Assembly (NCBI GenBank): GCA_029857875.1
Contig: JAOUGB010000155.1
Location: 1-6,205 of the forward strand
DNA length: 6,205 nucleotides
Source of the DNA: Desulfobacteraceae bacterium
GTDB taxonomy: Bacteria > Desulfobacterota > Desulfobacteria > Desulfobacterales > UBA11574
Direction of reading: 5' to 3'
Shown here: one piece after another, positions 1-5,699 of the stretch
How the letters are laid out: the number at the start of each line of letters is the position of its first letter
Numbering within the stretch: position 1 is the stretch's first letter
The notes under the pieces: model-generated
What the model was told of the DNA's origin: nothing
Database searches by the model: none
The model's input: the letters and a program-made list of their open reading frames with translations, nothing else
Made by a program: the position numbers and the translations under genes

Positions 1-1275
1 TATAACGGCAACTTTTCCAAAATCAGAAAGGTGTTGGGCTGCGGTGGCGGCATTGTTGAAATAGCAGAAGCCCCCGAAAGAATGCCGTTCGGCATGGTGG
101 CCCGGCGGCCGGACCAGGGCATAGGAGACGCGCCGGCCTTCGAGGATCTCATGGGCCGCTGTCAGGGCGCAATCCACACCTCGACGCGCGGCAACATAAG
201 CATTCCGGTTAATGGGGGTGAAGGTGTCGATACAGTAGTATCCCGAAAGAACCGAGGGCTCCTTTGGTGGACGGGTCTTATTTCGAATAGGAAACACATA
301 AGGATAGAGGGATTTTCCTTCGGGCATCTCCTCACAAGCCCGCTTGAGATAACTGACGAACCGGTCGTCATGAACCGAAAAGAGGTGTTTGTCCGGAAAA
401 CTTTTGGGCTTGATCCGGGCAAAGATTCCCGATTTTTCCAGTTTCCCCAGGATGCTGCGCACTCTGACCGGAGATTCCACATATCCACGCTCATGGACAT
501 GATGGATGGCGTGACGGTCCGTGACCACCAGCCCGATCTGTTCCAGGGACTGGCTTTTGACCTGTGGCTGGACCGCTTCGGGTTTGACATACCGGTGGGG
601 CCTGAGTTGTATCGGATTGTCTCGAACGGACTTGACGACCTTTTCCACATATTCAGTGGGGCAATAGTCTGCATACTTTCGCTCGAGGATGGCCCGCACC
701 ACCTTTCGAACATAGGCCGAATCCGGAAGTTTGGACTGTCCCAGCCCGTCATGGACCAGATGCGGCATACAGGAATCGCCGGGTGTCACCGGCGTTTCAT
801 AGGCCGTATTTACAATGGGACGGGCGCCGTACCGTTCATAAAACCTGAGCCGTGCACGATTTTCCTTGAGCAGGGCCTCATCCGGACAGGCTTCTCGGTC
901 GTCCGGCAGGCACTCAAAAAAAAGCCCTTTTGCCTTGAAATCCACAGCTTCCTGCCGAATCGTGTCATAAATGGCACTGCCGAGCCCGCCCCTGGTTTTT
1001 CCGCTGGCCGTGGCGATCCAGTCTAAATAACAAAAGTTGATCTCGGGTTCATACAAAAGAAACGCAAACCCTAAAACCCGCTTGTGAAAATTTTCGGCCA
1101 CAAACAGTATAGAACGAAATTGATGTTTAAAGGGATTGCGGAGCTTTTCCCCGATATGATCGATCTCTTCTTGGGGAACCTCGTTGAAACGGGTCCTGAG
1201 AATGTCTTTGACCTGTCGCAAGACCTCCTTGTTTCGAGGAAGAATATCATCATAAATACGCCGGATACGAAGCAT
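1..1275 (-). CDS. GNAT acetyltransferase fused to acetylpolyamine amidohydrolase/HDAC-family deacetylase (3' end outside window)
   Basis: The frame is open from the ATG at 1275 to base 1, giving 425 visible residues with no stop, so the C-terminus lies beyond the left edge. Residues 1-165 look like a GNAT domain: DWIATASGKTRGGLGSA (85-101) is the acetyl-CoA loop with G97-x-G99, although the usual leading Arg/Gln of RxxGxG is Thr94, and RFYERYGARP (144-153) is the typical late GNAT strand. A linker follows (about 175-245). From about 248 the protein matches the HDAC superfamily, closest in my memory to acetylpolyamine amidohydrolase AphA: FPIR (328-331), GYYC (345-348), the His-His dyad in PPGHHA (H393, H394) and GGFCYFNNAA. 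The metal-ligand segment should begin just past VAVI at the cut. Family members are zinc enzymes that hydrolyse N-acetyl amides. The substrate is unknown; an acetylated amine or beta-lysine derivative is my inference. It is the last visible gene of the operon, 4 bases after the ligase stop. Confidence 0.9.
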   Translation of the reverse strand, partial: MLRIRRIYDDILPRNKEVLRQVKDILRTRFNEVPQEEIDHIGEKLRNPFKHQFRSILFVAENFHKRVLGFAFLLYEPEINFCYLDWIATASGKTRGGLGSAIYDTIRQEAVDFKAKGLFFECLPDDREACPDEALLKENRARLRFYERYGARPIVNTAYETPVTPGDSCMPHLVHDGLGQSKLPDSAYVRKVVRAILERKYADYCPTEYVEKVVKSVRDNPIQLRPHRYVKPEAVQPQVKSQSLEQIGLVVTDRHAIHHVHERGYVESPVRVRSILGKLEKSGIFARIKPKSFPDKHLFSVHDDRFVSYLKRACEEMPEGKSLYPYVFPIRNKTRPPKEPSVLSGYYCIDTFTPINRNAYVAARRGVDCALTAAHEILEGRRVSYALVRPPGHHAERHSFGGFCYFNNAATAAQHLSDFGKVAVI

Positions 1276-1276
1276 G

Positions 1277-1289
1277 GGATCACCTCCTT
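1277..1289 (-). promoter_or_regulatory. Extended Shine-Dalgarno of the GNAT-amidohydrolase gene, embedded in the preceding stop
   Basis: The minus strand reads AAGGAGGTGATCC, thirteen bases complementary to the usual 3' end of bacterial 16S rRNA. The core GGAGG (1287-1283) is 7 bases before the ATG at 1275. The same bases encode the last two Arg codons and the TGA of the upstream ligase, so ribosomes ending there sit on this site. This supports the start at 1275 and implies coupled, strong initiation. Confidence 0.9.
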
Positions 1290-2293
1290 TGGGTCGAGAT
1301 TCCGTTCATTGCGATGCTTTCAATGGCGCGAACAAAGGTCATTCCGGATCGATTGACCGCCGCAGAAAACCCGGCATCCGGAGAAAGACAGGGGTTGGCG
1401 TTGACTTCGAGAATCCATGGACGACCTTGTAAATCCACGCGAAAATCGATGCGGGCATACCCCTTCAGTCCGAAAACCTCCCAGCAACGGACAGCCAGAT
1501 TTTTCAGTTGTTGAAGAAGAGGTACGTCGGATGAGGGAAAGTCGAACCGTCTGGGAGTGTGATGATATTCGTAGGATGAGCTATCCCACTTTGCCCGGTA
1601 TCCCACGATGGTAAGTTTTTGTGTGCCGTAGTTTTCGAAAATAATCTCCGCCGGAGGAAGCACTTGGATCCCCGCCGCTCCTTCAAGAATCGAGAGATTG
1701 AATTCCCGCCCTTCGACAAACACCTCGGCAAAGCAACTCCCCCCAAGTTTCGGGGCCCGCTCCTTAAGAATTTGATTCAAGGTCTCAAGGCCCTTGTTTT
1801 CGACGGGTTCATCATCGTCCAATCCCAGGGAACCATGCTCCCATGTCGATTTTACCAGCCAGCGTTCCTTTTCTGCTGAGAAAAAATTTTTGCAAACGAA
1901 CGGCAAATCGCAAGGACTGGGGCCGATCCACGCTGGGGTGGGGAGTCCTGCCAGGACCATTCGTTCCTTTGCCAGTCCCTTGTGGGAGGTAACAAAAATG
2001 GACTCCGTGCATGACCCGGTGTAACATATTCCCATGGCATCAAGAAGACCTGGAAACAAATGGATCAACCGGCCTTGACCATCCAGAGATTCCACCAGGT
2101 TGAATACCAACTGGGGGTCATAGGCCAGCAGTCGATCTTTTATACTCAAAAGATCCAGGGTGCACGGCATTTGAACGACATCGTGGCTCAGTTCTTTCAA
2201 TGATTGAGACACGGCCTCCGCCTGAACCAGAACATCCTGTTCATCCGGTCGGTCTTCCGGCCCTGTCTCGTTGTGAACGACGGCAATACGCAT
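1280..2293 (-). CDS. ATP-grasp ligase of the D-Ala-D-Ala ligase type (second of a tandem pair)
   Basis: The protein has 337 residues, and its fold order matches D-Ala-D-Ala ligases: an N-terminal Rossmann-like part with VFNLVE (63-68), a central part with SHKGLAKERM (103-112) and LVKST (146-150), a flexible loop HGSLGL (153-158), then FAEVFVEGREF (188-198), LPPAEI (212-217) and the C-terminal metal site. Expected Mg ligands are D283 (in ARIDF), E296 and N298 (in LEVNANP). The family activates a carboxylate as acyl-phosphate with ATP and forms an amide bond with an amine. NANPC replaces the NT-x-PG usual in true Ddl, and the gene has no cell-wall neighbours, so a role in peptidoglycan is unlikely; the substrate is unknown. 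Its ATG overlaps the preceding ligase stop by one base (TGATG), and only a weak AAGGAA lies upstream, so translation probably depends on coupling. Its own stop forms part of the next ribosome-binding site. Confidence 0.9.
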   Translation of the reverse strand: MRIAVVHNETGPEDRPDEQDVLVQAEAVSQSLKELSHDVVQMPCTLDLLSIKDRLLAYDPQLVFNLVESLDGQGRLIHLFPGLLDAMGICYTGSCTESIFVTSHKGLAKERMVLAGLPTPAWIGPSPCDLPFVCKNFFSAEKERWLVKSTWEHGSLGLDDDEPVENKGLETLNQILKERAPKLGGSCFAEVFVEGREFNLSILEGAAGIQVLPPAEIIFENYGTQKLTIVGYRAKWDSSSYEYHHTPRRFDFPSSDVPLLQQLKNLAVRCWEVFGLKGYARIDFRVDLQGRPWILEVNANPCLSPDAGFSAAVNRSGMTFVRAIESIAMNGISTQRR

Positions 2294-3306
2294 CAGGTTT
2301 CTTTCCTTTTTGGCGGTTCATGCCGATCGATTCTCTTTAAGGCCGATGCAAGAATGCGTTCAATCAAGACTTCATAGGAAAGGGGAATTCCTTTGCAGAT
2401 AATCGGTAGATCCGAATGGTCCGGATGCAATCCGGCCAGAGGATTGATCTCCAAAAAAAAAGGTTGACCGTCCTCGTCGCACCGAATATCCACGCGACCT
2501 GCATCCCGGCAGCCCAAAACCTGCCAGGCATTGAGGGCAATGTCTTCAGTTTTTTGGATCAGCGGTTCTTCTGAAGATCGAACCGAACGATATTGAACCA
2601 GTTCTTCGCAACGCTCTTTGTTGACGTAAGAATATACCCCCGCTTCGGCTCCGGCCAGCAAGATCACTTCAATGGTGCCCAAGACTTCGGCATCCGCTCC
2701 TGTTCCGATAATTCCAACGGTAAATTCTCTTCCGGAAAGATAACGCTCCACCAGAACCGCTTGGTTGTATGTATGTCCCATGGCCGCACAGGCCGAGCCC
2801 AGGTCACGACGGTGATGAAGAATTGAATGAGGGCTTACCCCTTTTCCCGTACCTTCGGCCACCGGCTTGATAAAATAAGGCGGCGGAAAGTTCACTAACC
2901 TTTCGTCACCCTCTTTTTCAACTACCCAAAAATCGGATGTGGGAATCTTAGCATCCCGAATGACCCGTTTGGTCATACCCTTGTGAAGGGTCAGGCTCAT
3001 GACCAGAGGATCCGAGAAAGTGTAGGGAATGTTGTATACGTCCAAAATCGCCGGTACCTGAGCCTCCCGACCGATACCGTTTAACCCCTCGGCAATGTTA
3101 AAGACCAGATCCCAGCGGTTTCCCCGGGCCAGTCGTTCAATGAGCCGGCGGGCATTTCCAATGCGATCCGTTATATGCCCCAGACCCCTAATGGCGGTTT
3201 CAAGGGCGTCAATGGTGTCTTCCCGATCGAACTCGGCTGTTTCCAATTCGTCGTATCCGGCCGCCAGATAGTCGGACCGCAAATCATAGATCAAACCGAT
3301 CTTCAT
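2293..3306 (-). CDS. ATP-grasp ligase of the D-Ala-D-Ala ligase type (first of a tandem pair)
   Basis: The start at 3306 gives 337 residues beginning MKIGLIYDLR, a normal first strand of a ligase N-domain. It is preceded by AAAGGAGA (3323-3316) and overlaps the YkgJ stop as ATGA. The frame is open upstream for 43 more codons, but that part overlaps YkgJ and does not look like a ligase. Visible elements are VFNIAEG (68-74), HKGMTKRVIRDAKIPT (108-123), YFIKPVAEGTGKGVS (144-158, ATP lysine K147 and glycine-rich loop), VERYLSGREF (186-195), and the metal site GRVDI (D273) with LEINP (E286, N288). Like its neighbour it should form an amide or peptide bond using ATP. It differs strongly from that neighbour in the active-site end (NPLAGLHP here, NANPCLSP there), so the two are probably not redundant. 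NCBI-style annotation would call it D-alanine--D-alanine ligase, which I consider an over-call. Confidence 0.9.
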   Translation of the reverse strand: MKIGLIYDLRSDYLAAGYDELETAEFDREDTIDALETAIRGLGHITDRIGNARRLIERLARGNRWDLVFNIAEGLNGIGREAQVPAILDVYNIPYTFSDPLVMSLTLHKGMTKRVIRDAKIPTSDFWVVEKEGDERLVNFPPPYFIKPVAEGTGKGVSPHSILHHRRDLGSACAAMGHTYNQAVLVERYLSGREFTVGIIGTGADAEVLGTIEVILLAGAEAGVYSYVNKERCEELVQYRSVRSSEEPLIQKTEDIALNAWQVLGCRDAGRVDIRCDEDGQPFFLEINPLAGLHPDHSDLPIICKGIPLSYEVLIERILASALKRIDRHEPPKRKET

Positions 3307-3803
3307 GACGATAGGTCTCCTTTCTCCATAATTTCCTGGTAGAGCAGGTGATGCCAATGCTCGGCCTCGCCCTGGCAAAAACCTTGAATCGTTTGATCCA
3401 GGTGCTTGCCGGGCGGCAACAGATGTACGGGGCACTCCGGCGCCAGGTCCGGATAGAAGCCCTGAGCGTTATAAAGATGAGGGTGCAACCGGCAAACCAG
3501 AGGACGAACCGCCAACGGAAGGGTACACCCCATGGTGCTCAAAAACAGGCACCTGCCTGAAGATTCCTGTTTGACGACACGTCGTGTTCCATCGGGTCGA
3601 AACACCTGGCGATCCCACTGGGGATCATCGGATTGATCCCTGTAAGCTTCTGTGGAGCAGCGGCGAAATTCATAAAAATCGTACTTTTTCGTAAAATTGA
3701 AAATCCGGCGCACATCTCCCATTGTTACAAAAATATCCGTCTCGACGCAACAGGTTTTGTCTTGCTGAGCGCAAAGGGTACATAGAACGACATGATCGAT
3801 CAT
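3303..3803 (-). CDS. YkgJ-family (UPF0153) cysteine-cluster protein
   Basis: The start at 3803 gives 166 residues. I prefer it to the in-frame ATG at 3827 because GGAGG lies 6 bases before it, while the upstream ATG has no Shine-Dalgarno. The protein has ten cysteines in the pattern of the YkgJ/UPF0153 family: C8, C11, C18-C19 near the N-terminus, then GRCLFL (C85), GC (C93), RPLVCRLHP (C104) and single cysteines at 49, 124 and 143. The family is thought to bind an iron-sulfur cluster or zinc, but its biochemical role is not established. There is no signal peptide or membrane segment, so it should be cytoplasmic. It is the first gene of the operon and shares ATGA with the ligase that follows. 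It could be a maturation or redox factor, or a metal-dependent enzyme of the pathway; the sequence does not decide. Confidence 0.85.
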   Translation of the reverse strand: MIDHVVLCTLCAQQDKTCCVETDIFVTMGDVRRIFNFTKKYDFYEFRRCSTEAYRDQSDDPQWDRQVFRPDGTRRVVKQESSGRCLFLSTMGCTLPLAVRPLVCRLHPHLYNAQGFYPDLAPECPVHLLPPGKHLDQTIQGFCQGEAEHWHHLLYQEIMEKGDLSS

Positions 3804-3809
3804 ATTGAT

Positions 3810-3814
3810 CCTCC
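3810..3814 (-). promoter_or_regulatory. Shine-Dalgarno deciding the YkgJ-family gene start
   Basis: The minus strand reads GGAGG, six bases before the ATG at 3803. The in-frame ATG at 3827 is preceded by TTTAAACACCC, which has no such element. This site therefore shortens the predicted protein by eight residues. Confidence 0.8.
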
Positions 3815-3836
3815 CACACTCACTCATGGGTGTTTA

Positions 3837-3890
3837 AACCTAAAATGAGCGTTTCAAATTTTAAAAGGGGATAAAATATTTTTTTAGGTT
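3837..3890. repeat. Nine-base inverted repeat in the AT-rich leader of the operon
   Basis: AACCTAAAA (3837-3845) and TTTTAGGTT (3882-3890) are perfect inverted copies 36 bases apart, flanking a very AT-rich centre upstream of the YkgJ-family gene. It could be a paired operator or a weak hairpin in the leader. I find no convincing -35/-10 pair here, though the operon promoter should lie between the terminator at 3915 and the start at 3803. Confidence 0.4.
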
Positions 3891-3908
3891 AAAAAATAAA
3901 AGCCTTAA

Positions 3909-3937
3909 ATACAAAAGACTTGCCAGCGGCAAGTCTT
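3909..3937 (-). terminator. Intrinsic terminator downstream of kamA
   Basis: On the minus strand AAGACTTGCC (3937-3928) and GGCAAGTCTT (3924-3915) form a perfect 10-bp stem with a three-base loop, followed by TTGTAT and further T-rich sequence. The plus-strand reading has no T run, so it acts on minus-strand transcripts. It should end the kamA transcript and separate it from the four-gene operon, unless it is regulated or leaky. Confidence 0.8.
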
Positions 3938-3957
3938 GAAACCGTCATTATCAAACC

Positions 3958-4098
3958 TTAATTGAGTGAAAGTCGAGGATGGCCCAGATCCCCCCGAAAC
4001 GGGATCTTCGTTTCACTACGAGAGGCATCAAGGGCGAAGCCGTCCCGCCCCCACAGCGGGACTGAGAGCCCTTGATAACAAAGGAGATGAGGTATCAT
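3958..4098 (-). other. Possible 46-codon small ORF over the palindromic region (probably not a gene)
   Basis: An ATG at 4098 opens 46 codons ending in TAA at 3958, with AGGA a few bases upstream. The predicted peptide begins MIPHLLCYQGLSV and has no recognisable domain, signal or membrane segment. Most of its length coincides with the nested inverted repeats described separately, so its openness may be a by-product of that structure. I list it only because it would otherwise fall outside any annotation. Confidence 0.15.
3965..4076. repeat. Compound palindromic element: two nested stem-loops
   Basis: Four perfect inverted pairs form two nested hairpins. In the left unit AGTGAAA (3965-3971) pairs with TTTCACT (4011-4017), enclosing AGATCCC (3986-3992) and GGGATCT (4001-4007). 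In the right unit ATCAAGGGC (4027-4035) pairs with GCCCTTGAT (4068-4076), enclosing GTCCCGC (4042-4048) and GCGGGAC (4056-4062). An alternative stem GAAACG/CGTTTC (3996-4001/4009-4014) competes with the left inner stem. It lies between the kamA stop and its terminator. It could be a dispersed REP-like repeat, a structured 3' UTR, or a small RNA. I recognise no known RNA family in it. Confidence 0.55.
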
Positions 4099-4118
4099 CG
4101 GCTTTCCTGAAATGATGT

Positions 4119-5498
4119 CTATTTCAACGGAACGTCCTCAACTTTTTCATGGATCACAGAGCTGTGCGCAAACGACGGGAATATGCGTTGCTGCGGGTCC
4201 GGATACTTAAAGGTTTTTCCTTCATAGTTGCGCAGAGTCCACTCCGAACTGTCGCGACCCATGACATAATCGGGCATTACAGGAATCTTGCCGCCGCCTC
4301 CGGGGGCGTCGATCACATAGGTGGGGACGGCATAGCCGCTGGTAAAACCTCTCAATCCTCTGATGATTTCCAATCCTTTCTCTACGGGCGTGCGAAAATG
4401 TGAAGATCCTGAAATGGGATCGCATTGGTAGAGATAATAGGGTCTCACTCTCATCTTCAGCAAGTGGTGCATCAGTTCCGTCATGGTATCGACGGTGTCG
4501 TTAATCCCCGCCAAAAGCACCGTCTGGGAGTTTAGGGGGATGCCGGCATCCGCCAGCATGGCACATGCTCGATAGGCCTCCGGCGTACATTCATCCGGAT
4601 GGATGAAATGAAGGCTCATCCATATCGGATGATGCCGTCTCAGCATTCGAACCAATTGAGGCGTAATACGCTGGGGTAAAACAGCCGGAACTTTCGTTCC
4701 AATTCGCACAATCTCCACATGGGGTATCTGCCGCAGCTTTGTAAGAATCCAATTGAGGCGATCATCGCTCAACGTCAGCGGATCTCCTCCGGAAATGAGA
4801 ACGTCCCGGATTTGAGTGTCGGCCCGGATATAATCTATGGCCTTTTCCAGGCGGTTCCGGGAAGGGTACAATCTGCCATGCCCGACAACCCGCGATCGTG
4901 TGCAATACCGGCAGTAGGTGGAACAAAAATCGTGAGCGAGCAAAAGAACTCTGTCCGGGTACCGATGGACAAGCCCCGGCACAGGACTCTGACGATCTTC
5001 GCAAAGGGGATCGTCGGCTTCTTCGGGTGTTTTAAAAAATTCATGGACAGTCGGAACCACCGTTCGTCTCAAGGGAGAATCGGGGTCTTCCCGGGAGATA
5101 AGGCTCATATAATAGGGCGTTATCCCCAACGGCAGTTTGACCGACAAATTCCCCAAAGCGTCGGTTTCCTCTGTTGAAAGGTTTAAAAACCGACGAAGCT
5201 TAAGGATTGTATGTATTCGATGATTGATCTGCCAATGCCAGTTGTTCCATTCCTTATCATTTGCATTTGGAAAGAACTTGCGTCGGAATGCCTTGGTTTT
5301 ACTGGATGTTTTGGACTGTCGTCTGACGACGAAGGGTAAAACTACCGCCGTTTGCCGGGGGGTAATAATTTCCTGGGGTCTGGGGTGCAGGTTAGTTAAT
5401 GATAGAAGTATACCTGGAGGTTCTTCAAAATCCTCCTGAATTTCATCTTTGGCCGCATCTTTACTATAACATTGTATAAGCGATGTTCCATCATCCAT
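4119..5498 (-). CDS. kamA: Lysine 2,3-aminomutase (radical SAM, PLP)
   Basis: This 459-residue protein converts L-lysine to L-beta-lysine by a 5'-deoxyadenosyl-radical, PLP-dependent 2,3-amino shift. The radical SAM motif CSTYCRYC (C192, C196, C199) is intact, followed by R201, the equivalent of clostridial R134 that holds the carboxylate. The PLP lysine is K404 in APGGGGKIP. D334 in AGIND and D397 in VIDAPG match the two aspartates that bind the lysine side-chain amine in the Clostridium subterminale enzyme, which favours lysine over glutamate. Similarity starts near residue 73 (RKFFPNANDKEWNNW); the first 72 residues are an extra, partly basic extension. The C-terminal CxCxxC zinc cysteines of the clostridial enzyme are absent, as the protein ends soon after LRNYEG, although C359 (YQCD) remains. 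AGGAGA (5512-5507) sits 8 bases before the ATG. A role in osmolyte or antibiotic-like beta-lysine metabolism is possible; no ablB-like partner adjoins it. Confidence 0.93.
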   Translation of the reverse strand: MDDGTSLIQCYSKDAAKDEIQEDFEEPPGILLSLTNLHPRPQEIITPRQTAVVLPFVVRRQSKTSSKTKAFRRKFFPNANDKEWNNWHWQINHRIHTILKLRRFLNLSTEETDALGNLSVKLPLGITPYYMSLISREDPDSPLRRTVVPTVHEFFKTPEEADDPLCEDRQSPVPGLVHRYPDRVLLLAHDFCSTYCRYCTRSRVVGHGRLYPSRNRLEKAIDYIRADTQIRDVLISGGDPLTLSDDRLNWILTKLRQIPHVEIVRIGTKVPAVLPQRITPQLVRMLRRHHPIWMSLHFIHPDECTPEAYRACAMLADAGIPLNSQTVLLAGINDTVDTMTELMHHLLKMRVRPYYLYQCDPISGSSHFRTPVEKGLEIIRGLRGFTSGYAVPTYVIDAPGGGGKIPVMPDYVMGRDSSEWTLRNYEGKTFKYPDPQQRIFPSFAHSSVIHEKVEDVPLK

Positions 5499-5542
5499 TT
5501 CTTGTGTCTCCTATAATAAGAAGTTAGAAAATATAATTTTTT

Positions 5543-5570
5543 AGTTTAATCACATCTATGAAAAAATCAA
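5543..5570 (-). promoter_or_regulatory. Candidate sigma-70-type promoter of kamA
   Basis: The minus strand has TTGATT (5570-5565) and TAAACT (5548-5543) separated by 16 bases, about 45 bases before the kamA ATG. Both hexamers are imperfect. A-rich tracts lie directly upstream, where an UP element would be. Another AT-rich hexamer (TTATAT, near 5532-5537) could serve as the -10 instead. Confidence 0.4.
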
Positions 5571-5575
5571 GCGAA

Positions 5576-5602
5576 TTTTTTTCACTTTTTCACTTTTTTT
5601 TT
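5576..5602. repeat. Short A/T tracts with an 8-base direct repeat upstream of kamA
   Basis: On the plus strand CACTTTTT occurs twice in tandem (5583-5590, 5591-5598) between longer T runs, and the last run meets eight A's to make T9A8. On the minus strand these are A9, A5 and A7 tracts separated by GTG, at roughly helical spacing and just upstream of the candidate -35. Intrinsic curvature or an UP element is plausible. Confidence 0.45.
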
Positions 5603-5639
5603 AAAAAAAATTGCAGCCGTTTTTAATCATTTTCCGGCT
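5603..5639 (-). terminator. Weak candidate terminator of rlmN
   Basis: On the minus strand AGCCG (5639-5635) can pair with CGGCT (5619-5615) across a 15-base loop, followed by GCAA and eight T's (5610-5603). The stem is short. Two other small hairpins lie closer to the rlmN stop, GGGGC/GCCCC (5656-5660/5664-5668) and CCGGC/GCCGG (5634-5638/5647-5651), but neither has a T run directly after it. Confidence 0.4.
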
Positions 5640-5699
5640 CTGCGTCGCCGGTTGTGGGGCTAAGCCCCGTTCATCTAAATTCACTTGAATAAGAAATGG

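Noticed and set aside
162..752. Minus-strand 196-codon frame
   Set aside because: It overlaps the fusion gene in another frame, is rich in Ser, Arg and Trp as expected of a shifted frame, and has no domain.
31..1026. Long plus-strand open frame of 331 codons
   Set aside because: It lies opposite the GNAT-amidohydrolase gene, whose product has clear family motifs, while the plus-strand product has none and its start lacks a convincing ribosome site.
1..1275. A protein-directed histone deacetylase
   Set aside because: Bacteria with this gene style lack histones of the eukaryotic kind, and the GYYC region and overall pattern resemble acetylpolyamine amidohydrolase more than class I HDAC.
3307..3435. 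Upstream 43-codon extension of the first ATP-grasp ligase
   Set aside because: It overlaps the YkgJ-family gene in a different frame, looks unlike a ligase N-terminus, and the ATG at 3306 has a ribosome site and the usual coupled ATGA junction.
3804..3827. Eight-residue longer start for the YkgJ-family protein
   Set aside because: The ATG at 3827 has no Shine-Dalgarno, whereas GGAGG precedes the ATG at 3803 at good spacing.
4040..4100. TPP-riboswitch-like words (CTGAGA and ATGAGG) on the plus strand
   Set aside because: The conserved second half of the THI element is missing, and no plus-strand gene follows that it could control.
4119..5498. EpmB-type aminomutase acting on elongation factor P
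   Set aside because: The protein is longer than EpmB, keeps the free-lysine-binding aspartates, and has neither epmA nor efp beside it. It remains a minor alternative.
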